NCBI GenBank assembly: GCA_937967535.1
Contig: CALCMV010000248.1
Span: 1 to 14,648, forward strand
Source of the DNA: an uncultured Saprospiraceae bacterium
GTDB taxonomy: Bacteria; Bacteroidota; Bacteroidia; Chitinophagales; Saprospiraceae
DNA length: 14,648 nucleotides
Reading direction: 5' to 3'
Shown: piece after piece, positions 1 to 6,605 of the stretch
Position numbering within the stretch: the stretch's first letter is position 1
Layout of the letters: every line of letters starts with the position of its first letter
Made by a program: the position numbers and the translations under genes
Notes under the pieces: generated by a model
Database searches by the model: none
Seen by the model: the letters and a program-made list of their open reading frames with translations, nothing else
What the model was told of the DNA's origin: nothing

Positions 1-168
1 TTTCAAAAATGTCCGACGAGTATCTTTTTTCCCAAAAGTCAATTAAAGCAAAATTAAGTATCTATTTCGGGTAATTTTTATTTTTTATAACAAATAAATA
101 ATAGTCAAATATTATTTCCGTAAAATATGCAGAAGAACCAACTTAAACTTGTACTTTCACTTAAGTTC
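1..168. other. AT-rich intergenic edge, no gene seen
   Basis: No supportable gene lies here. A weak dyad at 133-170 (ACTTAA 141-146 with TTAAGT 161-166, extended by AAGAA/TTCTT after a bulge) overlaps the stop codon of the neighbouring minus-strand gene. It has no run of T after it on that strand, so it is at best a poor terminator. Confidence 0.5.
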
Positions 169-1407
169 TTATTGTTTGACAAATTTAACGGTACTTGTTT
201 GCCAATTATTTCCTTCGAGAAAAAGGTAATATATACCGCTATTGAATGTTGAAACATCAAGATTGATAAAATTCTGACCTTCTGCCACATTAATCGTTTG
301 TTGGGTGACTACACGACTCAATACATCCGTAATGACCATCGTGGCATCCACATCATCAATGGAAGAAATAAAGCGAACACTTGAAGTCGTATTTCTGACA
401 GGGTTAGGAAAAACACCTGAAATAGAGACACCACTTGAACAGTCTGTGGTAACAATTTTAATATCAGAATACTCTACAAATCCGTCATTATCTATCATTT
501 TGAGGCGATAGTAATTACTGGCAGCCAATTGCTCGTCGGCAAAATCGTAATCGGCACCGATAGAGCCATTACCCTGGGGGTTTATCGTAACAATAGTGGT
601 ATAATACACACCGTCGGTACTTTTTTCGACTTCAAAGCGAGAAAAATTGGACTCGGTAACTGTTCTCCAAACGAGGTCTGCCCGACAGTCATCCTCTATG
701 ACATTAAAAAATGCCAATTCGATAGGAAGTGCATTGACACAAGTACTGAAATTGCAGAGGGTGTAAGACCCGCCCGTTGTAGCTCCCATATCATAGAAGG
801 TCAATTCAAGTTGGTCAATAGGTTTATTGAAACAGATTTCTATGGCTCCGCGTGTTGTATCATTAAGATTCGGCTCCGGCGGTACGCAGTTAGAGGAGAA
901 TAGATTGTTGCCAAGGTAATCAATACAGCTATTGCTTGATTGGTCGAGGAGCGTAAAAGCGGCATCGCCGGCATCAATTGAGCAGGGTACACCGCCACTA
1001 CTGGCATTGACAATAATTTCGTCATTTCGGTCAATATCAACAAGCGTAAAACAAATATTGGCTACCGGAGCAGAAAGCGTGTAAGTAGTAGTCATACTGG
1101 TATTGATGCCATTGGTAGAACCCGTAACACCAAGTTGTAGTCCGGTACAGCCGGTCAATTGGTCATCATTAATGGCATCTTCATCTTGTGTAGCACCGCC
1201 GGTGAAAGCAATTGCTACCTGTAGTAATTCGCCACCAAGCGTCAGGCCGGTACCATTGATAGTAGCAATAGCATCTGTATCAGTAGCTATTGGGCTTAGG
1301 TCAAGTATCTCTGAGGCATCGGGACAATTCGGATTTTGTGCCAATGCGAATGTTGAACAGAAAAGCACCAAAGCTGAAATCGAGGAAAAGTGGATAAAAA
1401 ATTTCAT
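169..1407 (-). CDS. Secreted protein with T9SS C-terminal sorting domain
   Basis: This 412-residue protein is probably exported by Sec and then carried across the outer membrane by the type IX secretion system. Residues 1-23 form a signal peptide (basic-hydrophobic start, cleavage after ALA, mature protein from Q24). Residues about 25-225 are a Cys-rich region of unknown function with many Asp, Thr and Gly. Residues about 228-320 match the common Bacteroidota beta-sandwich linker (LPIELAFF, then LVWRTVTESN, FEVEKSTDG, YYRLKMIDNDG, EYS). Residues about 325-412 are the type A sorting domain: GVFPNPV near 331-337, SGIYYLFLEG near 390-399 and the terminal KFVKQ. In this family the sorting domain is removed on export and the cargo is released or anchored to lipopolysaccharide. 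The gene stands alone, with about 460 bp of gene-free DNA upstream. The passenger domain is not recognised, so the job of the mature protein is unknown; an adhesin-like or matrix role is only a guess. Confidence 0.9.
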   Translation of the reverse strand: MKFFIHFSSISALVLFCSTFALAQNPNCPDASEILDLSPIATDTDAIATINGTGLTLGGELLQVAIAFTGGATQDEDAINDDQLTGCTGLQLGVTGSTNGINTSMTTTYTLSAPVANICFTLVDIDRNDEIIVNASSGGVPCSIDAGDAAFTLLDQSSNSCIDYLGNNLFSSNCVPPEPNLNDTTRGAIEICFNKPIDQLELTFYDMGATTGGSYTLCNFSTCVNALPIELAFFNVIEDDCRADLVWRTVTESNFSRFEVEKSTDGVYYTTIVTINPQGNGSIGADYDFADEQLAASNYYRLKMIDNDGFVEYSDIKIVTTDCSSGVSISGVFPNPVRNTTSSVRFISSIDDVDATMVITDVLSRVVTQQTINVAEGQNFINLDVSTFNSGIYYLFLEGNNWQTSTVKFVKQ

Positions 1408-1869
1408 GAGTTGTGATTTTTAATAATGATTATGGAATCAAATTGTTTTTAATTAAAATGTTATAAATGCTGTTTATCAGGAATTTACGGGTGCTTTCGA
1501 TTCTTAGATGTATTGTTTAATAAAAAAGTTGCATACCAAATAGTTTTTAATAAAAGTCAATAGCATAAAGTTAATTAATGTGACATATATTTTATATAAT
1601 TTTTGGGTAAAATAAAATAAGCAAAATTCTCTGTAAATGTGCCGGCTATTCAACACAGGTCAATAACCTGACTGTCTTTATATCAGAGCCGGACATCCGA
1701 ATCTAATACGATTTTCAATAATCCATGTCGTAACCGCTATTATTCTTGGTATTTTTTAGGAAATGGCAATAAAGAAAAGATACTCGCCTTAGAAAGACGA
1801 AGTTTGTGAAGCATATAGTTTTCTAAAGATTAGGAGAAAATACATTATTTTTTGAAGTATGTAATTAAC
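1408..1869. other. 462-bp AT-rich intergenic region with a nested dyad
   Basis: No convincing ORF, tRNA or consensus promoter is visible. The one clear structure is a nested inverted repeat at 1637-1696: an outer arm ATGTGCCGGCT (1637-1647) pairs with AGCCGGACAT (1687-1696) with one bulged base, and an inner hairpin CAGGT (1656-1660) pairs with ACCTG (1666-1670). It could fold into an RNA on either strand or be a remnant of the foldback repeats seen elsewhere in the window. The promoter of the T9SS gene must lie here, but I could not locate it with confidence. Confidence 0.4.
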
Positions 1870-2073
1870 TTAACTCAACATTCTATAAAACGCTTTTCCA
1901 TACATCAGCACCCCTAATACTAAAATGACGACACCGATTAAAGACAGGAAAGTACCGGGCATTTTGAAGGAAAGGACAATTGCCAGCACAAAGCCAAACA
2001 AAGTCAATAGCAAGCCCCATATCATATCTGTCTCAATAGAAGTTTCTTTAAAAAAACTGGAAAAACGACTCAT
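1870..2073 (-). CDS. Small membrane protein with two helices, unknown function
   Basis: This 67-residue ORF encodes a short polar N-terminus (residues 1-16) followed by two hydrophobic segments (about 17-35 and 41-60) separated by a short loop with K, P and G. That is the pattern of a small inner-membrane hairpin protein. I do not recognise the family. It is downstream of ftsY on the same strand, 209 bp away. A perfect TAnnTTTG element (TATTTTTG on the minus strand, 2088-2081) lies only about seven bases before the ATG, so if it is a promoter the transcript would be nearly leaderless. The coherent hydrophobic pattern and the position with respect to the promoter favour a real gene, but a chance ORF is not excluded. 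Confidence 0.6.
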   Translation of the reverse strand: MSRFSSFFKETSIETDMIWGLLLTLFGFVLAIVLSFKMPGTFLSLIGVVILVLGVLMYGKAFYRMLS

Positions 2074-2080
2074 TTTGTGA

Positions 2081-2088
2081 CAAAAATA
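2081..2088 (-). promoter_or_regulatory. Candidate -7 element for the small membrane protein
   Basis: The minus strand reads TATTTTTG, a full match to the Bacteroidota -7 consensus TAnnTTTG. About 19 bases upstream the sequence is TTTA, one base off the -33 TTTG. It lies so close to the ATG (2071-2073) that the predicted start of transcription would almost coincide with the start codon. Confidence 0.35.
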
Positions 2089-2282
2089 GTGATGAATGTT
2101 GAATAAATAAATTTTGAATAACCTTAATCCTGTCGTTCAAAATTATTTTTAAAGTTAATCAACTTTATGCAGAAATTTAAATTTAAATTTAAAAATAAAT
2201 CTAAGTTAAAATTAATTTAATATATTAAACATTGAAAATGAGATGATTTATTTAATTTTTTTTCAATCCTCTCATTCTGAAT

Positions 2283-3242
2283 TTATCTTTGCTTAAAGAA
2301 AGAATCTACAAATTCGCGCTTATTGAATATCTGTAAATGTTGGATTTGCTCTCCCACACCGATATATTTTATCGGAATCTTAAATTCATCTGTAATTCCA
2401 ATCACCACACCGCCCTTTGCCGTACCGTCCAATTTGGTCAATGCAAGTGCCGTTACGTCAGTGGCTTTGGTAAAATGCTTGGCTTGCTCGACGGCATTTT
2501 GTCCGGTAGAGGCATCAAGTACGAGTAGTACTTCGTGAGGCGCACCATCGAGGGCTTTGCCGATAGAGCGATTGATTTTGGACAATTCGTTCATCAAGCC
2601 TACTTTGGTATGCAGCCTTCCGGCAGTGTCAATAATCACCACGCCTGCGCCTTGCTTTTCGGCGTATTTTACCGTTTCATAAGCTACGGCTGCCGGGTCG
2701 GTATTCATTCCTTTACTATAAAAACCACAACCTACACGCTCCGACCAGATTTTGAGTTGGTCTACTGCTGCCGCCCGAAAAGTATCTGCTGCACCAAGTA
2801 TTACATACAAACCTTTATTATGATATTGGCTGGCGAGTTTGCCGATAGTCGTGGTTTTACCGACTCCATTGACCCCCACAACGAGTATCACACACGGACG
2901 CGCCGGCGAAGGCAAATCATAATCGTCCATATCTTCGGTATTATTTTCCGTAAGCATTTGGACGATTTCGTCGCGCAAAATTTCATTCAATTCACTCGTA
3001 TTCACATACTTGTCACGCGCCACTCGCGCCTCTATGCGCTCAATGATTCTGACGGTCGTATCCACACCCACGTCCGAAGCTATCAGTACTTCTTCAAGAT
3101 TATCAAGTACCTCTTCATCTACTTTGGATTTGCCCGCTACGGCACGCGAAATATTTTCGAAAAATCCCGCTTTGGTTTTTTCCAAACCTTTATCCAGGTC
3201 CTCTTTTCTTTCTTTATTAAAAAAATTGCTAAATACGCTCAT
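2283..3242 (-). CDS. ftsY: Signal recognition particle receptor FtsY
   Basis: FtsY is the membrane-associated GTPase that docks the SRP-ribosome complex so that inner-membrane proteins reach the Sec translocon. The 319-residue protein has a charged N-terminus and a four-helix N domain (about 20-105), then the NG GTPase domain. Visible motifs are the P-loop GVNGVGKT (123-130), DTFRAAA (153-159), DTAGR (205-209), TKLDG (269-273) and GVGE (295-298). It lacks the long acidic A domain of E. coli FtsY, which is usual for shorter FtsY proteins. It is last in the rpmB-rpmG-DUF4295-ftsY order that is conserved in Bacteroidota. A hairpin lies in the 138-bp gap before it, so part of its expression may be set by readthrough or by its own promoter. 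The start ATG at 3242 gives the expected N-terminus MSVFSNFF. Confidence 0.98.
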   Translation of the reverse strand: MSVFSNFFNKERKEDLDKGLEKTKAGFFENISRAVAGKSKVDEEVLDNLEEVLIASDVGVDTTVRIIERIEARVARDKYVNTSELNEILRDEIVQMLTENNTEDMDDYDLPSPARPCVILVVGVNGVGKTTTIGKLASQYHNKGLYVILGAADTFRAAAVDQLKIWSERVGCGFYSKGMNTDPAAVAYETVKYAEKQGAGVVIIDTAGRLHTKVGLMNELSKINRSIGKALDGAPHEVLLVLDASTGQNAVEQAKHFTKATDVTALALTKLDGTAKGGVVIGITDEFKIPIKYIGVGEQIQHLQIFNKREFVDSFFKQR

Positions 3243-3317
3243 CAGTGATGCTTGAATGTTGAAATGCTTAAATGCGACGTGATAATGAATGAATTTTTAA
3301 GCATTGTAAAAACCAAA

Positions 3318-3342
3318 AGGCTTCCCTCGAAAAGAGAAGCCT
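3318..3342 (-). terminator. Hairpin between the DUF4295 gene and ftsY
   Basis: AGGCTTC (3318-3324) pairs with GAAGCCT (3336-3342), a 7-bp stem with an 11-base loop. On the minus strand it is followed by TTTTGGTTTTTA, a U-rich tract interrupted by GG. This fits a partial intrinsic terminator or attenuator that would lower ftsY transcription compared with the ribosomal genes upstream. Confidence 0.55.
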
Positions 3343-3380
3343 GTTAAATATATCTTTTTAGTACGTGATAAAGTGAAGAC

Positions 3381-3560
3381 TTACTTCTTGTCAGCGAAGA
3401 ATTCTTTCACATTATCTTTGTGTACCATTTGTTGTTTGTAAGTATACTTGCCTGTTGCCGGGTCTTTAATAGCTTTGACCACTTTTACATAGTCTTTACC
3501 CGAACCTGCATTGGCGGCACGTTGTCCTACTCTTGAGTTCTTAGAAACTTTCTTTGCCAT
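3381..3560 (-). CDS. DUF4295 small ribosome-associated protein
   Basis: The ATG at 3560 opens a 59-residue ORF starting MAKKVSKNSRVGQRA, rich in Lys and Arg, and ending EFFADKK. The length, composition and N-terminus match the DUF4295 family, which is found in Bacteroidota in exactly this place between rpmG and ftsY. From memory, a protein of this kind was seen in a Flavobacterium ribosome structure and named bL38; I am fairly but not fully sure that it is the same family. It would be a basic 50S component. It has no cysteine. The gap from rpmG is 152 bp and holds a heptad-repeat leader (3569-3597) just before the start codon. Confidence 0.95.
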   Translation of the reverse strand: MAKKVSKNSRVGQRAANAGSGKDYVKVVKAIKDPATGKYTYKQQMVHKDNVKEFFADKK

Positions 3561-3568
3561 GATTAGTA

Positions 3569-3597
3569 ATTTTGAATTTTGAATGTGTGAATTTTGA
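3569..3597 (-). repeat. Heptad repeat leader upstream of the DUF4295 gene
   Basis: The plus strand reads ATTTTGA, ATTTTGA, ATGTGTGA, ATTTTGA, so three exact 7-bp units with one 8-bp variant. It begins nine bases from the start codon. The same unit family occurs before rpmB, ftsY and the small membrane protein gene. Confidence 0.7.
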
Positions 3598-3712
3598 ATA
3601 CAAAACCAGACATTCGAGTATTACTTGTATAATGATGAAAACAAGGCGTATTTGAAAATTATAAAGCCATATAACGAAGTACTTTTTTAATTTTCATTTA
3701 CATTTTCATTAA

Positions 3713-3901
3713 TTACTTAATTTCTTTGTGAACTGTATATTTTTTTAGAATGGGATTGTATTTTTTAATCTCCAGACGGTCGGGAGTATTTTTACGATTT
3801 TTTTCGGTAACGTAACGCGAAGTACCCGGCATACCACTTGTTTTATGCTCTGTACATTCCAATATAATTTGTATTCTATTACCTTTACTTTTCTTTGCCA
3901 T
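3713..3901 (-). CDS. rpmG: 50S ribosomal protein L33 (bL33)
   Basis: This 62-residue basic protein is a structural component of the large ribosomal subunit near the E site. The N-terminus MAKKSKGNRIQIILECTEH and the later SRYVTEKNRKNTPDRLEIKKYNP are diagnostic of L33. Only one cysteine is present (C16), so it is the zinc-independent form without the paired CxxC motifs. It is 44 bp downstream of rpmB and probably co-transcribed with it. The short gap holds a small dyad (GGTTAAT 3914-3920 with ATTAACC 3938-3944). The start codon is the only sensible one. Confidence 0.97.
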   Translation of the reverse strand: MAKKSKGNRIQIILECTEHKTSGMPGTSRYVTEKNRKNTPDRLEIKKYNPILKKYTVHKEIK

Positions 3902-3945
3902 GACTTATTTAATGGTTAATGATGAACTTTGGTTATGATTAACCT

Positions 3946-4197
3946 TTATTTCAATTTAACACCCGTATTTACGCCTTTCTGTTCTAATTCAGTCAAGTAC
4001 GCATAGATACCTTTCTTATTGATGTTACGCATTGCTTTGGCACTAAGACGCAAAGTTACCCATTTATCCAATTCAGGAATATAGAAGCGTTTTGTATGTA
4101 CATTAGGTACAAAACGACGCTTGGTTTTAGCCTTGGAGTGGGAAACGTTATTGCCCGAAATCGGACGTTTTCCTGTTAGATTACAAACTTTAGACAT
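3946..4197 (-). CDS. rpmB: 50S ribosomal protein L28 (bL28)
   Basis: L28 is a structural protein of the large ribosomal subunit. I place the start at the ATG at 4197, giving 83 residues beginning MSKVCNLTGKRP, the family's invariant opening; the ORF can be extended upstream to 4251, but the added 18 residues (MLNTFEFS onward) come from the AT-rich leader and do not belong to the family. Other matching parts are NNVSHSKAKTKRRF, the WVTLRLSAKAMRNI segment and the KKGI stretch. A single Cys shows the zinc-free form. It heads the rpmB-rpmG-DUF4295-ftsY block, and two TAnnTTTG elements and a long dyad lie in its leader. Confidence 0.97.
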   Translation of the reverse strand: MSKVCNLTGKRPISGNNVSHSKAKTKRRFVPNVHTKRFYIPELDKWVTLRLSAKAMRNINKKGIYAYLTELEQKGVNTGVKLK

Positions 4198-4204
4198 AAT
4201 TCTA

Positions 4205-4239
4205 ATGTTGAATTTTGAATGATAAATGCTGAACTCAAA
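4205..4239 (-). repeat. Heptad repeat in the rpmB leader
   Basis: Five consecutive 7-base units are visible on the plus strand: ATGTTGA, ATTTTGA, ATGATAA, ATGCTGA, ACTCAAA. They stop eight bases from the rpmB start codon. The array forms most of one arm of a larger inverted repeat that ends at 4265. Confidence 0.65.
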
Positions 4240-4243
4240 AGTA
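4236..4243 (-). promoter_or_regulatory. Candidate -7 element for the rpmB operon
   Basis: The minus strand reads TACTTTTG, a full match to TAnnTTTG. A TTTG lies 16 bases upstream, which is shorter than the usual 19-20. A second match, TAATTTTG (4267-4260), lies just downstream of the tRNA gene. Either would give a short leader; readthrough from the tRNA-Arg promoter is the alternative. Confidence 0.4.
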
Positions 4244-4271
4244 TTCAACATTATTCATTCAAAATTAATAG

Positions 4272-4348
4272 TGGTGACTCTGCCAGGGTTCGAACCTGGA
4301 ACCTCCTGATCCGTAGTCAGGTACTCTATCCAGTTGAGCTACAGAGCC
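4272..4348 (-). tRNA. tRNA-Arg (anticodon ACG)
   Basis: The minus strand folds into a full cloverleaf of 77 bases with CCA encoded. The acceptor stem is GGCTCTG (4348-4342) with CAGAGTC (4282-4276), including one G-U pair at position 2. The D arm is GCTC/GAGT, the anticodon stem CCTGA/TCAGG, and the anticodon loop CTACGGA gives ACG (4314-4312). The T arm is CCAGG-TTCGAAC-CCTGG and the discriminator base is A. With adenosine 34 converted to inosine, this tRNA reads CGU, CGC and CGA. It lies 74 bp upstream of rpmB on the same strand. Confidence 0.98.
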
Positions 4349-4438
4349 ATCGGTTAAATCCGAATTTTCAAATCCCAAATCCCAATAAACTATTATGGAT
4401 TCAGGTCTTATAATTTGTGCTTTTTCAGAAGCGGAGCG

Positions 4439-4446
4439 CAAAGATA
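4439..4446 (-). promoter_or_regulatory. Promoter -7 element upstream of tRNA-Arg
   Basis: The minus strand reads TATCTTTG followed by CGCTCCGC, a full match to the Bacteroidota -7 consensus with a GC-rich discriminator often seen at stable RNA genes. No good TTTG is visible 19-20 bases upstream. It would place the transcript start near 4432 and leave a leader of about 84 bases before the tRNA. Confidence 0.55.
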
Positions 4447-4536
4447 AATATTATTATCTAAAGTTGTACGATTTGGCAGGAAAAAAATGAAATTAATTCA
4501 TCTATCTTCTTAAAAAATCCTTATTATTTACGCCTT

Positions 4537-4663
4537 ACTAAAAACGAAAAGCTGCCTTCGAAAGTTCCGAAGGCAGCTTTAAGTTTAAATCTTTGTTAGA
4601 GTGCCTAACTAAAGATAACAGAAAGTTGTCCTTTTAGTATTGTCTCTACACAATCAACTTTCT
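4537..4663 (-). ncRNA. Candidate structured small RNA, three hairpins
   Basis: Reading the minus strand from 4663, three hairpins follow in order. Hairpin 1 pairs AGAAAGTTG (4663-4655) with CAACTTTCT (4628-4620) and holds an inner hairpin ATTGT/ACAAT plus a one-sided ten-base bulge, ACTAAAAGGA. Hairpin 2 (4616-4589) pairs ATCTTT-GTTAG with CTAAC-AAAGAT around the loop GCACT with one bulged A. Hairpin 3 is a perfect 13-bp stem (4580-4568 with 4560-4548) followed by TTTTCGTTTTT, a good intrinsic terminator. A promoter-like pair sits just upstream. The predicted RNA is about 125 bases. It lies 120 bp below the ndpA-like stop codon and could instead be the long 3' untranslated end of that operon. 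I do not recognise its family; a Bacteroidota-type 6S RNA is possible, but the three separate hairpins do not look like one long interrupted stem. Confidence 0.5.
4548..4580 (-). terminator. Strong intrinsic terminator (13-bp stem)
   Basis: AAAGCTGCCTTCG (4548-4560) and CGAAGGCAGCTTT (4568-4580) are exact inverted copies with a seven-base loop. On the minus strand the stem is followed by TTTTCGTTTTTA. It ends either the candidate small RNA or the truA-ndpA transcript, and isolates the tRNA-Arg gene from them. On the plus strand the following T run is weak. Confidence 0.85.
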
Positions 4664-4667
4664 AATG

Positions 4668-4699
4668 CAAATTAAGTGTACAATTCGCTAAAAAACAAG
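4668..4699 (-). promoter_or_regulatory. Promoter-like pair upstream of the candidate small RNA
   Basis: On the minus strand CTTG (4699-4696) is followed after 20 bases by TTAATTTG (4675-4668). Each is one base away from the Bacteroidota consensus elements TTTG and TAnnTTTG, and the spacing is the expected one. Transcription would start at about 4662, exactly at the foot of hairpin 1. Confidence 0.4.
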
Positions 4700-4782
4700 A
4701 AAATACAAGTTTTTATTTTTAAAATTTATAAATTTTATTTTCACTTATATTATAGTGTTGATTATGGCTAAATAAAAAATTA

Positions 4783-5826
4783 TCAGCTTTCCTTATCGAA
4801 ATAAATTTTATAAAACTTGCGTCCGTCCTCCTCCGAGCCTCTTTCAATCAAAGATCTATCACCGTGAATATATACATGAAAATTTTTATCTAACTTCAAA
4901 ACACTCTTAAAGCTCCGCGCTTGTTTTTTCACCGCTTGTTCCGAAATATCAAAGTTATCTGACGACTGAATATCGTGTTCCATACGATAGCTTTCGTCAA
5001 AATGTTGAAAAGACTCAATCATCTCATCCGTCTGAAAAACTTCGCTCTCAAATTCCGATTTATCAAAATGCTCATGCGTCTTAAAATAATCTACCGTGCG
5101 ATTGAGCAAGTCAATTTTGTCTGCCTTCGTCACCTCCACATCTTCCGCTAATTGTCTGGTCACATAGCTTTTCGTGAGAGTCAAAAAATCCTTTGTATAA
5201 TGGTAATCATCGCTACAAGGTTTGACCTGCAAAAAATCCTCTTTCCAAAATTGTGCCTCCACTTTATTCGCCTTATCCACGATACATACCCGATATCCGA
5301 TTTCTTTTTCTTTATTAAAAATAAGGCAACCTTTATCCAATTTATCCACGCTGATACCATCGTCATAATTCAGTGAAAACTCGCCTGATTCCGCGTCCAA
5401 TTTCAAAAACGGATGCCTGTTTTCTGATTTAAAAATACCCAACACATCCACCAATTCATCCTCAAGCACCACATCCGAAAAATGCACAACAAACAAATCG
5501 CCCGACTTGATTTGCGGATGCGTCGAAAGTTCGTACAAATGTTTTGCTACATTGATAGAATTGATGTGAAATGAAGTCGGTGCGTCGAATATTTGCCCCG
5601 CAAAATTATAAACCGGATTCAACTTTACATCCTCATTCGAGAAGGTAAAAGAGAAAAATTCAGGCTCGGCAAAAGGCTTCAAAAAATACTGCAACAACAA
5701 ATCTTTCAGCACATCATTCGTATTTTCCAATGGCGATTTTGACAAATGCAAATCCTCTTCATTGGTCTTATTCCCAACCTGATGAATCGAAATTTGATTA
5801 ATAAAACAATTCGTGTAATCAAGCAT
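4783..5826 (-). CDS. Nucleoid-associated protein, YejK/NdpA family
   Basis: This 347-residue acidic protein matches the 37-kDa nucleoid-associated family (NdpA/YejK, Pfam PF04245) in its Bacteroidota form. Family-like parts are the start MLDYTNCFINQISIHQVGNK, the GDLFVVHFSDVVLEDELVDVLGIFKSE strand region (about 109-135), the LDKGCLIFNKEKEIGYRV stretch (about 162-180) and a charged helical C-terminal half. These proteins bind the chromosome, but their exact role is unsettled. It starts six bases downstream of the truA stop codon, so the two genes almost certainly form one transcript. No signal peptide or membrane segment is present. The family assignment rests on overall resemblance and not on a catalytic motif. 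Confidence 0.85.
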   Translation of the reverse strand: MLDYTNCFINQISIHQVGNKTNEEDLHLSKSPLENTNDVLKDLLLQYFLKPFAEPEFFSFTFSNEDVKLNPVYNFAGQIFDAPTSFHINSINVAKHLYELSTHPQIKSGDLFVVHFSDVVLEDELVDVLGIFKSENRHPFLKLDAESGEFSLNYDDGISVDKLDKGCLIFNKEKEIGYRVCIVDKANKVEAQFWKEDFLQVKPCSDDYHYTKDFLTLTKSYVTRQLAEDVEVTKADKIDLLNRTVDYFKTHEHFDKSEFESEVFQTDEMIESFQHFDESYRMEHDIQSSDNFDISEQAVKKQARSFKSVLKLDKNFHVYIHGDRSLIERGSEEDGRKFYKIYFDKES

Positions 5827-5832
5827 AAATTT

Positions 5833-6573
5833 TTAATAGATTAACGGATAAACAACTTTCGAGAGAAATAATCCCTGCGGCGGCGCAAAATTAGTAAACT
5901 GCGGGCGTTCTTTCGACTTTAAATGATATTCAAATTTTTCGATACTCCAATTTCCTTTTCCGACCTCCACCAATCTATCCACGATAATACGAATCATACC
6001 GCGTAGAAAGCGATTTGAAGTGATTTGAAAGCGGATTTTTTCGCCTGATTCCTCCACAAATAATTCAGCAGATTTTATGTGACAAATGGTATGATTGTGC
6101 TTGTCGGGGGTTTTGCAAAAGGCGCGAAAATCTTGATATTGACACAAAATGGCTGCTGCCATTTTCATTTTATTCGGGTCAATTTTTTCTTCGTACAATG
6201 CACTGATTTCGCTCAAAAAAGGCATTTTTCGAGTATGAATATGGTAATCATAAGTGCGTTCTGTGGCATCGAATTGAGCGTGTGCTTTATCTTCTACACG
6301 AATGATATCATGCACTGCAATATCATCGGGCAGGGCTTTATTCAATCTAAATTTCAAATCTCCCTGCCACTCATTTTCCACATCCAGATGAAAGAAAAAC
6401 TGACTCGCGTGTACCCCCGCATCTGTGCGTCCGCAGCCCACGATAAAAGTATTGCTTTTGAGCAATCTATTTATCTCATTTTCAATCACTTCCTGCACAC
6501 TTATCGCATTGGGTTGACGTTGCCAACCCCGATAATTTGTCCCTTTATATGCAATGTGAAAAAAATACCTCAT
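5833..6573 (-). CDS. truA: tRNA pseudouridine synthase TruA
   Basis: TruA converts uridines 38-40 in the anticodon arm of many tRNAs to pseudouridine. The catalytic Asp is in GCGRTDAGVHA (D51 in the numbering used here), and the N-terminal YKGTNYRGWQRQPN, the RFLRGMIRIIV helix and the C-terminal APPQGLFLSKVVYP are all typical. I start at the ATG at 6573 (246 residues, MRYFFHIAY), because family members begin there. An in-frame ATG at 6597 would add eight residues (MKQSNNEA), but those codons are made of an 8-bp repeat of intergenic type. It lies upstream of the ndpA-like gene with a six-base gap. No promoter with both consensus elements is visible upstream. Confidence 0.97.
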   Translation of the reverse strand: MRYFFHIAYKGTNYRGWQRQPNAISVQEVIENEINRLLKSNTFIVGCGRTDAGVHASQFFFHLDVENEWQGDLKFRLNKALPDDIAVHDIIRVEDKAHAQFDATERTYDYHIHTRKMPFLSEISALYEEKIDPNKMKMAAAILCQYQDFRAFCKTPDKHNHTICHIKSAELFVEESGEKIRFQITSNRFLRGMIRIIVDRLVEVGKGNWSIEKFEYHLKSKERPQFTNFAPPQGLFLSKVVYPLIY

Positions 6574-6605
6574 GGCTTCATTGTTCGACTGTTTCATGGC
6601 TTCAT
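6570..6605 (-). repeat. 8-bp repeat across the truA start region
   Basis: On the minus strand, from 6605 downward, the units ATGAAGCC, ATGAAACA, GTCGAACA, ATGAAGCC and the beginning ATGAGG follow each other with exact 8-base spacing. The last ATG is the proposed truA start. The units supply three other ATG codons, one of them in frame at 6597. Confidence 0.7.

Noticed and set aside
2284..2291. Perfect TAnnTTTG match on the plus strand (TATCTTTG) at the 3' end of ftsY, as if driving antisense transcription
   Set aside because: It overlaps ftsY stop-proximal codons, no TTTG lies at the right distance and no plausible plus-strand gene follows, so a chance match is more likely.
2535..3248. Long plus-strand ORF of 237 codons opposite ftsY
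   Set aside because: It is the mirror of a clearly identified FtsY gene, has low-complexity basic and aromatic composition, and shows no recognisable domain.
4198..4251. 18-residue N-terminal extension of L28
   Set aside because: The family starts at MSKVC, and the extra codons are made of the heptad leader repeat.
4537..4663. Reading the three-hairpin region as a riboswitch or leader for a plus-strand gene
   Set aside because: No plus-strand gene follows for about 4 kb, and the good T tract is on the minus strand only.
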